Of a DNA stretch of 47,339 bases, positions 31,845-40,746 are shown piece after piece; the stretch's first letter is position 1, and each line of letters opens with the position of its first letter. The position numbers and the translations under genes were made by a program. The DNA is taken from positions 1 through 47,339 of the forward strand of contig CALSCR010003282.1 in NCBI GenBank assembly GCA_943704495.1. The letters run 5' to 3'. The notes below the pieces were generated by a model, which worked only from the letters and a program-made list of their open reading frames with translations, was not told the origin of the DNA and ran no database searches. Source of the DNA: Pigoraptor chileana. Taxonomy: Eukaryota > Opisthokonta > Filasterea.

Positions 31845-34800
31845 ATGAAGCTCCTCAATCGAGCTATCGAGCGGGACAACACGGGCACTGTCACGCTCCT
31901 TCCAGAAGAGACGGAGGATATGTGGCATGCATACAACCTGATTTCTGTCGGTGATCGCGTCCGTGCAACAACAATTCGGTGGGGAGCGCACTCTTTCATC
32001 TTTCTCTGTGCACATTGGGAGAGTTAGAAGTGCTTTTAGTGAAGATATCGCTGAATGCAGTGATGAGTCCATGATGATGATCCTGCCTCTGCCCCCACGC
32101 ACATCCACACCAATGCATTTTATGGTTCTCCGTACTTAATGTGAGCTTATCTGACTGTTGTTGTGCGCTGACTCTTCTCTCTCACTCTTGTTCTAGACAG
32201 CGCCTAAGACACTGCTTCAATCCCACATCTCTCTCTCATTATCTCTCTCTTTGTGGAGTCCATGGGCACAGTGCCTCAGACACTGACTTTACTCCTACAT
32301 CTCTCTCTTTCTCTTTCTCTCTCTCTTGTGGAGTCCATGGGCACAGCACCTATTACACTGCTTGAATCCTTCATCTCTCTCTCTCTCATTCTCTCTCTCG
32401 TGGAGTCCATGGGCACAGCGCCTAAGACACTGCTTGAATCCCACATCTCTCTCTCATTCTCTCTCTCTTTGTGGAGTCCATGGGCACAGTGCCTCAGACA
32501 CTGACTTGACTCCTACATCTCTCTTCTCACACACACACACTCTCTCTCTCTCTCCCCGCCCGAGTGCAGGCGTGTGCAGACCGAATCCAACACAGGTTCT
32601 GTGGATTCGTCACGTGTCCGCACCACTCTGACCGTCCAAGTGGAGAACATCGAGTTTGACACTGCCGCGTGTGCATTGCGCGTCAAAGGAAAGAATGTTG
32701 AGGAAAACCAGTTTGTGAAGGTGGGAAGGACGACCCGCCCACGTTGTTTGCTTGTTTGTTAATTTATTATTGTGCTGTTATTGTTTGTTGTTTGTTGTCG
32801 GATGCATTTACAAAGTAGATTGAAGGTCTGCCACTCTGCTCTCCGTTGTGAAAATCCGCGACGCTGTTTGTTTGGCGTTCGTCAACGCATCCGTCACTTG
32901 CTCTTGGTCGCTCACTTGTTTCGCACACACACACACACACATTGGCCAATCTTGGATCAATCTCAGCTGGGCGCGTTTCATACAATTGATCTCGAGCTCA
33001 ACCGCAAGTTTTCAATTGCAAAAGACGAGTGGGACATTATCGCTGTCGAGCGACTTGAAACGGCTTGCGATCCCCGGCAGAGCGCCGATCTGGCCGCCGT
33101 CGTGATGCAAGAGGGTGCGTTTGTTACATTATTTCGTTTTGTGTATAATTGTTTGCGATCGAGCGATTGAGCGAGTATATATATGTGTGTGTGTGTGTGT
33201 GTGTGGGTGGGTGCGTTATGTGGCGTTAGTTCACGTTTAATAATTATGTGTAATATTTTTTCGCTATGTGTGTCTTGGCCACAAAAGGTCTTGCGAATGT
33301 GTGCCTCGTCACTGCTAGCATGACCATTGTGCGCGCTCGCATCGAAGTCAACATCCCGCGCAAACGACGAGGGCATGCTCAGCAGCACGAGAAGGTAGGG
33401 AGGGCATGCAAAACAAAGTGAGATGCTGTAGTTGGGGGAACGATTTGTGCGTGTGTGTATGGGGGGCTGTCGAAGCAACTCGATTGTGTCTCTCAATACG
33501 CACGCACACACCAAACGCACACACGCCACATGCACCGGCATGACGCAGACGTATGTTTGCTGCATTGACGAGATAGATGGGTTGTAGTCGGCATCGACTA
33601 ATGTATGTGTGTCATTTCGCTTCGTTTCCCCCAATGATCCATCTTGCCATGCACTGCCATAAAACAAACAAAACAAAAGGGGCTTGAGCGCTTCTTTGAG
33701 GCTGTGATGCAGGCCATCGTGCGACACGTCAACTTTGAGATTGTCAAATGCTGCGTTATCGCAAGTCCCGGGTTTGTCAAGGTGTGCTTGCGAAATTGTC
33801 CTCCCTCATTCGCTAGTGTGTGATTGCAGTGTGCGTGTGTCTGCGTACAAGCTATGACATGTGTTTGTGTGATTGTGCGCCTGTGTGTGGATGGTGCATG
33901 TGTTGTATGTGTGCGTGCGTGTGTAGTGTGTGTGTGTTTGCTGTGTTTGCATACCACCTCGTGCTGAGACACGGCTACCATCTTCCGTTTCTCTGTGCAG
34001 GACCAATTCTTGACGTATATGTTTGCACAAGCACTGAAGGCGGATGTGCGCGCCGTCCTCGAAAACAAATCAAAGTTTGTCGCCGTGCATTCCACCTCCG
34101 GACACAAACACTCATTGAAAGAGCTGCTTTCAGACGAGACCGTCCTTGCGAGGTATGTGTGCGTATGTGTGTGTATGCATCCCCTCCCTTTCCTCAAATA
34201 AGGACTTACAGGCAGGCAAAAACAAAAAAACCGTCCACGATTTGGATTTCGCGTATTGCATTGTTGTTTGTTTGTGCTCGTTTATCATTGAACACCGCTC
34301 ACTTTCTCCAATATCTGCATCTTTTTTCGTTTCTGTGGGTGTATGTTCCCCATCTGTCCCTTGGACTCTGGAATACGCGTGTGACTGCATCGATTGCGTG
34401 CAGACTGCAAGACACGAAGGCGGCGGGAGAGGTCCGCACACTGGAAACATTCTACAACATGCTTAGCAACGAGCCCGACAGGGCATACTACGGATACGAT
34501 CACGTGATGCGTGCGGCGGAGCGACTTGGCGTTGAAACACTCCTCATCAGCGACGAACTGTTCAGGTATGTGACGTCGCCATCCGCGCTCTCTTCACACA
34601 TACACACACACGCACATATATATATATACACACACACACGCTCACACACCGCCCTTGAGTCCATGGGTACAGCCAAGACGAATCCTTCATCTCTCTCTCA
34701 CACACACATTGACTCGCTCTTTACACTTCGTGTTTCGTGTTGTTATGAGTCCATGGATTGGATTCAATCTCACTCTGTTTGGTGGGAGCGTCTCCTTGCA

Positions 34801-35525
34801 TGCGGTTACTTTGATGTGTGCTATTGCAATGCTATTCATGCGGGCGAGCCGTTTTTGGGCCTTTTTCTTCTTGGCAATCGCTGAGCTTGCACCCGTATCT
34901 GCGGTTGCTTGCCTTGTCGCTGCGTCCGTCATTATGAAATTGTGACTGATGGTGACGCGTGGGATGGATTGTTGTTGATTTGCATACAGGTCGCAAGATG
35001 TGAAGACAAGAAAGAAGTACGTCGCGCTCGTCGAGGCCGTCAAGAACTCCAACGGCGATGTCAAAATATTCTCGAGCCTTCACGTCAGCGGAGAGCGTGA
35101 GTGTCTGTGTGTTGCGCACTCGCTTTGTCGCTTTTGATGGGTTGTCACGAGAGCACAAACCGCTTTCTGTCGCCCGTTGTGCTTTTGTGTATTGCTGATT
35201 CATGAAACGGATTTGCAGTTTCAGACAAATGCAAAAAAGAGTGGACTATTGTGTGTGCATGTCTGCATGTCTGCATGTCTGCATACGTCGATCGATCAGA
35301 GAGTGTACTCCATGAATGCCACTTTCATTTGCGATCTGCTCATTTTTATTTTTTCTTCGCGTCCCCTCTATCAACAACAACCACGCACTCTATGTGGCGC
35401 GTGTCTGTGTGTGTCTGTGTGTGTGGGCATGTGCAGAACTCGGCCAGCTGTCTGGCGTGGCTGCAATCCTGCGCTTTCCAATGCCTGACATTGAGGATGA
35501 GGAAGGCGATGCACACAACGCATAG
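31845..35525 (+). CDS. PELO: Pelota/Dom34 ribosome-rescue factor
   Basis: Nine exons (31845-31978, 32570-32720, 32967-33114, 33288-33394, 33680-33781, 34001-34152, 34404-34565, 34990-35096, 35437-35525) join in phase to 383 aa, against 385 for human Pelota. Landmarks: [20 protein letters not shown] in the N-terminal Sm-like domain, NIPRKRRG in the middle domain, and [44 protein letters not shown] and LLISDELFR in the C-terminal part. A short acidic tail ([11 protein letters not shown]) ends it. Pelota with HBS1 enters the empty A site of stalled ribosomes and, with ABCE1, splits them. Like eRF1 in fold, it lacks a GGQ motif. It is the most intron-dense gene here. Intron 1 carries the tandem dispersed repeat and intron 7 two more copies. 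GCN1, another stalled-ribosome factor, lies in the same window. Confidence 0.97.
32198..32530 (+). repeat. Tandem array of the dispersed repeat in Pelota intron 1
   Basis: One truncated and four full units in direct tandem. GTGGAGTCCATGGGCACAG starts at 32253, 32328, 32400 and 32471 (spacings 75, 72 and 71 bp), and a partial unit starts near 32198 at ACAGCGCCTAAGACACTG. Each unit continues with a CCT..ACACTG segment, an AATCC/CTCCTACATC or CACATC segment and a (TC)n tract. The array fills over half of the intron 31979-32569 and ends about 40 bp before the acceptor. Confidence 0.95.
33181..33204 (+). repeat. (GT)n tract in Pelota intron 3
   Basis: TATATATGTGTGTGTG-type alternating tract in intron 33115-33287. 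Comparable GT/AC tracts occur in Pelota introns 2, 4, 5, 7 and 8 and in beta-TrCP intron 4 (29903-29955). Confidence 0.85.
34652..34785 (+). repeat. Two partial dispersed repeat copies in Pelota intron 7
   Basis: At about 34655 TTGAGTCCATGGGTACAG is followed by CCAAGACGAATCCTTCATC and a TC/AC tract. At about 34745 ATGAGTCCATGGATTGGATT leads into CAATCTCACTCT. Both are in the sense direction inside the intron 34566-34989, about 90 bp apart, and more diverged than the intron 1 array. Confidence 0.7.
35259..35284 (+). repeat. (ATGTCTGC)n octamer repeat in Pelota intron 8
   Basis: Just over three units of an 8-bp direct repeat inside intron 35097-35436. Confidence 0.85.
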
Positions 35526-36139
35526 TCCCTCTCCTTATTCTTTCATATGTGTGTATGCTTTGTGCGCGCGTGTGTGTGTGTGTGCGTGTGAATGTGAGTG
35601 GGGGTCTACATGTGTTGCGAGAGAGGTGGCCTTGTTGATGGCGTTGCAACGTTTGTGGAATCGACGTTTGGACTCGGTCCTCCATGAATATACTCCCTTC
35701 ATGAGTGTGGCGAACTCCCGTGACAGATGAAGCGTGCCCCTGGAAGTGACCTCGGGTTGGTGACAGCACACTTTGGGTGCGAGCACTGCAAGATCCTCCA
35801 ACGTAATGTTCGATGAGTGTTTGAGGAAATACAAAGAGCGAGTGTCCAGACTGCCACATAGGCACTTTTACGACAACCGGAATCGCGTGGATTAATGTTG
35901 AAGGGCCGTTGTGGTCGGTGAGGTCAGCTGCGCAATTCAGAATTGCGCCGTTGTGTTATTGTTTGTTGGTGGTGTTGTTCTGTGTGGGGGTTTGTTTTGT
36001 GGTTTGTTTTTCTTTATCTGCACAATCCACAGGCAAAAACGCAATATCATGCCGCTTACGCACGCACAACGCACGCACACAACGCCCAAACACTCGACAA
36101 CGCAAAGCAAGAGCAAAAAAAAATGTCGACAAAATCAAA
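35526..36139. other. Convergent intergenic region, Pelota / MED28-like
   Basis: 614-bp spacer holding two 3' flanks, with TG-rich sequence at 35560-35600 and T/G-rich runs at 35945-36010. No further gene or repeat-family copy seen. Confidence 0.6.
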
Positions 36140-37127
36140 TCACTCGATCATGGGGTCACTTGCCACACCGTCGCCAACGACAACACAAACAGGCGCATCA
36201 TCACTGCTGCCTTTGTCAACGCCCTCCATGTTCACTGCGAGCGCGGTCTCGCTCTCACTCCCACTCTGCGCATCATCCCCGCTGACACGATCATCGCCGT
36301 TCTGCCGAGGAGTAACCACAAAATCGCTATTGAGTACCGTCTCTGCGCGGTGCCGAAGTGCCTCGATCCGCTCTGTCCAAGCCGATGCAAGCTTACGGTG
36401 CTGCTCAATCAGTGCATCCTTACGAGCGATGCTCTCCTTTTTGCGCTCAATTTCCTGCACACGGCAACCGCACAATTCAGCTCAGTTGCGACCGACAAGT
36501 GGATCACAACTGCAATACATCACATCCTGTTCAACAACGACCCCGATATAAAACGAGCAAAGTACATACACGATTGTGTGTGTGTATAAATATTTCTGAC
36601 TGTATCTGCGTGTGTTTCTGGGTCTTTTCCTTCAGGAGACAATGCAGCACCATGAGAAGTCACCGACACAGAAAACATTCAGCACTTAAAAAGTGCGCAA
36701 GATGCTGTCTTCGAGAGTACGAACCACCGATGATGACATATGCAACTGAAACTAAGAGATTAGACCCACCTCGGCATATGCCACAGCGGGATCTGCTAGC
36801 ACCCTGAGCCTTGCTGCCGTGAAAAAGAGGGATAGTGCCTTGGCGGACTGAAGAAAATCGACGACGCGTGCGTCAACGTCTGAGCACCGGAAACCAAAGT
36901 GAATCCGTGTGATGTATAAGTAAAGTAAGAATTCCAGTGGCTTTCCTCATAGCAGAGAGAATCACAACATACCAGCAGTGTGATGGTGCGTGCGATTGTG
37001 GTCATGACGGATTCTCACCGTTGGCGTGCATCTTGTTGCCCACATCGCTGCCCGCATCCTCAAATGACGCCAGGGGATCCAAGAGGCATGCGAGCGCCTC
37101 TCGCAATTCACCCACTGCACGCGCCAT
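36140..37127 (-). CDS. MED28: MED28-like Mediator head-module subunit
   Basis: Three exons (37127-37019, 36879-36770, 36454-36140) join in phase to 177 aa, close to animal MED28 (about 180). The segment VDARVVDFLQSAKALSLFFT, continuing AARLRVLADPAVAYAE, aligns without gaps to the MED28 core with its FF-x-x-x-RL pattern. The next exon gives EIERKKESIARKDALIEQHR, matching the RKDAL-[VI]-x-[KQ]-H signature helix. MED28 is an alpha-helical coiled-coil subunit of Mediator, which links activators to RNA polymerase II. The C-terminal 60 residues are acidic and Ser-rich and look specific to this species. An in-frame upstream Met at 37193 would add 22 residues; I prefer 37127 because the peptide from there resembles the start of the family's first helix. 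The gene shares a short divergent promoter with the WBP4-like gene. Confidence 0.8.
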
Positions 37128-37485
37128 TCTTTGTCGCACTGCAGCGACACCCAATAGCTCCCTAATTCTATGCTCCCTACACCTCACAACCAATGCATTC
37201 TTGATAACTTGCTCGCATGTTAAATAAACCGGCGTTTAACGCACTGCCGAATAGTTGAAACTGAGGGCGCCCACCAGCTGGTGCGGGCGGGATCAGTCAC
37301 GTGCCGGCCGGCTCACTACTGCCTCAGGACTGAGTTTGACGCGGCAGTTGCACCTCAGGATCACAATGGCGGAATCGCAGCGAGCGTTTTTTATATTATT
37401 GCCTCACCAAAATACCCTCCGAATGAATTTGATGAGACAACTCATTTACTGCAATTGCGACTGTGGTGCGAAAGAAAAGTGAAAA
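37128..37485. promoter_or_regulatory. Compact divergent promoter, MED28-like / WBP4-like
   Basis: Only 358 bp separate the two start codons, both for nuclear RNA-production factors. The spacer has a CACGTG hexamer at 37298-37303 in a GC-rich patch (CCACCAGCTGGTG at about 37271-37283 is palindromic at its centre). No TATA box recognised. Confidence 0.55.
37298..37303. promoter_or_regulatory. CACGTG hexamer in the MED28 / WBP4 promoter
   Basis: CACGTG within TCAGTCACGTGCCGG, roughly central between two divergent start codons. Motif call only. Confidence 0.35.
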
Positions 37486-38839
37486 ATGTGCGTTTAGCGT
37501 TGTTTCACTGCTGTTGCTTGGGATTCTGTGTTGGTGGCGCCTCGAACATACCGGTTATCCAACCGCCATCATACTTCTCACTGACGACTATCACGACGAC
37601 TATCACGGCTTCTTTTTCATTCATTGTTTTTGTCGCAGGTCTGAATTTTGGAAGTCTAATCCTCGTAAGTTCTGCGAGTTTTGTAAAGTATGGATTGCCG
37701 ACAACAAACCGGTGCGTACGACCGGTGCAGTTTGCACATTGACATGCACTGTGTTTCTAATGCGAGGAACACATATGCCAATATGCGCGGCGCTCGTTGC
37801 TTACTTTCGCAAGGCCTTTGTCCCCGTACCATTGCGATGTTTCATACCGCAGAGCATACAAATCCACGAGAATGGAAAGATGCACAAGGACAATGTGGAT
37901 AAGAATCTCCGTGATGTACGGAAAAAGTCGGCACTTGCCAAAAAGACGGAAGACAACGTTGCCAAGCAACTGAAAGCTATCGAGAAGGTGCGGTCAATTG
38001 GTGCATAGGGGACACTTACGTGCGTAGATTTGTCTTCGGCGTCTCATCTGGGTCGTGCTGCACATTTGCTTAAAAATTGTCGTTGCTTTACCTTGCTTCC
38101 TCCCTTCCACCGACTGCTCAGGCAGCGATGGCGGCTTATGAAAAGGATCTCGAGAGCAATCCGCAACTTGCGGAGGACTCCAGTGTAAAGCGGCAACAGC
38201 AAAGTGGGCTATCTCTGCGCAGTCTCTGTTGTGTGTTTTTACATAGCTCTTTACTTAAAGCCGCATCGCATCATTTACTCTCGTATGTTCCATTCAATCA
38301 ATCGTTTTCTTATTCTGCTTTCTTCACCTTTTCGACTGTATAAAACAGCAGTACCATCCGCTACCGCCGAAGTCAAGGCGATATCTGCAACTTCAGCGCC
38401 AAAACAATCGCCCCCATCGGCACAAGAAGCGCCGGTGCTCACAGCTGGTGAAACGACCGCCAACAAAGAGACGGAGGGGATTGTGCAAGAAATTGAGCGA
38501 AAACCGGCACCGAAAGACGACAATACCGGCTATGGCGGATGGACATCGGTCAGTGTGGTGGCTAAGACTGCAGCAGTAGAAGACTCAGACAGCCGCAATT
38601 GGCGATCGAATCGCACGGCAGAGGCGGACACCCCACAAACTGCGAATGGAGGAGGATGGACCAATTCCGTCGCACCCGTTGTTGATGATGAGCCGCCCGT
38701 CAAGTTCACAGAGAAGGAAACGCCTTTGCTTGCTCCCTCCGCGTCGTCCACTGTCTCGGGGGATGAGATTGGCTTCAAAAAACGTAAAGCAGCCTCGCAG
38801 AAGTCAGCTGTCATCAGGAAAAAACCCGCTATTGAATAA
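37486..38839 (+). CDS. WBP4: WBP4/FBP21-type U1-zinc-finger splicing protein lacking WW domains
   Basis: Five exons are proposed: 37486-37487, 37639-37711, 37853-37987, 38122-38203 and 38349-38839, total 260 aa. The first contributes only the AT of the start codon; the acceptor at 37639 adds G, giving MSEFWKSNPRKFCEFCKVWI, the family's exact beginning. The matrin/U1-type zinc finger (FCEFCKVWIADNKP..IQIHENGKMH) spans about 11-37 with two Cys and two His. A charged helix follows (NLRDVRKKSALAKKTEDNVA). The remainder is disordered, with two aromatic patches (GYGGWTSV, GGGWTNSV) and a basic end (GFKKRKAASQKSAVIRKKPA) resembling the C-terminus of WBP4. Human WBP4 has two WW domains; none is present here. 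WBP4 associates with the activated spliceosome. The donor of exon 4 (38204) and the acceptor at 38349 (or 38352) are the least certain joins. Confidence 0.85.
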
Positions 38840-40746
38840 CCCCCGCAAATTGATAATTAAGTTGTGATCCCTTTATCCTTCAGGATGCTGTTTCGAGTGC
38901 GTGTCTATGTGCTTTACCCAAACACTGGACTCTCCTGTGGATAATCTGAGGAGAATCAAAATCTCAACCCATGTTCCAAAACAACCCAGCGCCGTTTTAC
39001 TATTGTAAATTTCGAGTAAGTGGTAACCCTAGCCCGACCAACCCTAATCATTCACGCACGTGACTGATCCCACAAGCGGACCGACTGCGCATCCACACGC
39101 CCAGTGCCGCACACGCATCGCCCCATACAAATCCGGTACAAACGGTCACCTGCCTGGGTGGAGCGGTGGGGTGTCCTCGGATGCCCTGTCGCTTGCGGCT
39201 GTAATCTCGAGGCGCGGGTCTGTGTCTCTTTCTTTCCCTCTACTCTTTCTCTCTTCGGAGGGATGGATGCGAGGGAGAGTTGGTAATCAGACGCAATCAA
39301 GCATTGTAGCGCACTAGCTCGTGGCCGCGGCGTTTTCGATTGAGCGATCCCTATGTGGTCGGCGCACATTCTGCGCGGTATGGGGGAGAGGTTCGCCTCT
39401 CCTACCACCGCACAGCTCTTGTGTGCCAACTGCTAGGCATCCGCACTGTATATTTCATGTCTTTCTCCAAGGGTTACTATGTGGCCGTGAGGAGTTGGGA
39501 AAAACCATACAGTGATCAGCTCTTTTACAAAATACTGAAACAAAGGAAAAATTATGTTTATGTAAAGGCCTTTGTCGTGCAGATAAAAGCAGTCTTGTAT
39601 TCCTAAGACTCAATGCCGCGAAACAAGCTAGACCGGTGCATTGGTCTGTTTGCAACAGCAGGTCGACCATAGAATGTTGGGATCGATAGGACTCGCGATA
39701 AAGCCCGTCTATCGGCAAAAAAGGAAGGGAAATAATGGATTTTTTTGCCGAGAATGAAAAGCTCTGTGGAAATTTGTACAATTGAAACCATTGTGAGAGC
39801 CCCTCGGTCCAAACAGGCAAGCGTTTCTATTGTGTTTGTTTTTGTGCCCCATTGAGGAGCCGTCAAAAAACCGCACGACGTATACTCGCTGCCCTGGGCA
39901 CGGTTGTCTGTGAGATTCCCAAATAAGAATTTCGTATTCCCGATCCATCCGCGATCCAGAACGCGCGCATCATATATAATCGTACCGCTCTCTTTTTTGC
40001 TTTATGTGGCATGATCCCCCCGCTGACGAAAGCGTTAAGTCGGCAGTGTGCAATAGTGTTGATGTGCAATAGTGTTGATGTGCTCCACTCAATGGGGCAG
40101 TGCATCTGGGTGTGATGCGTGTGGCGCTGAAGCAAGCAAAGAAGGCAAAGGACACCAGTCACCCTTTGGTACCGATATGTGCCCAGAAATCCAATAGACA
40201 AGTTCGCCTCACAAAGGTTAGGTGGGGATCGGGAATTTATTCTCTCCATAATAAATTGATAGATTTTTAATCACCGATTTCGGCGTAATTTGAGTACTTA
40301 ATGATGCGATTTTTGCGAGTGGAGTAGTAGAAAATTCTGGCGCGGACACTTTGCCGTCTGCGATAACACGGCTCGGACATGCTCTCACAGTGCTCATCTT
40401 TCTCTCTCTCTTGTTCCCTCTCTCTCTCTCCAGTTACAACAACAATTCATGCCAGCGTGTTGCGAACATGAAAGATCCCCATTAACGAAGTAAGAGTAGC
40501 ATTCACGTCAGATCTTGCCGACAATCCCTCGCTTTTATGTTATGAGCAAACGTTGTTTTGTGGACGTCGGAGCACGTCCTTACCCAGGGTTCAGCGTTAA
40601 TGATGGGCGTTGTGTAGCTTGCGTCAAGAAAACCCCCTTTAAGCACCACTGAACAGTCAACTACGCCCCCGATTTTGTCGTTTGGTTGGATCGGGTGGCC
40701 GTGCGTTTACAGTGAGACAGTGAGACACTTTTGTGCTTTACGGCGA
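38840..40746. other. Intergenic region, WBP4-like to phytochrome
   Basis: 1907 bp, the longest spacer. It contains CACGTGA at 39057-39063, isolated AACCCTA-type units at about 39023-39048, a 16-bp direct duplication (40049-40064 and 40065-40080) and a TC tract at 40400-40432. An 88-codon frame at 39340-39606 has no recognisable family and I leave it uncalled. No tRNA, snRNA or rRNA was identified. Confidence 0.55.

Noticed and set aside
728-32530. Dispersed repeat as a tRNA-derived SINE
   Set aside because: The GATTCAAGTC stretch on the reverse strand is only loosely like a B box, and no A box lies at the right distance.
33820-34884. A 354-codon plus-strand frame spanning Pelota introns and exons
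   Set aside because: It runs out of frame through exons 6 and 7 and reads TG-repeat intron sequence; homology supports the Pelota frame instead.
37366-37482. WBP4 start at the ATG at 37366
   Set aside because: That frame stops at TGA before any acceptor and does not lead into the zinc finger; the split AT|G start does so exactly.
39120-39220. SRP Alu-domain-like sequence (GCGG...TGTAATC)
   Set aside because: Short resemblance only; the rest of the SRP RNA, including the S domain, cannot be found downstream.
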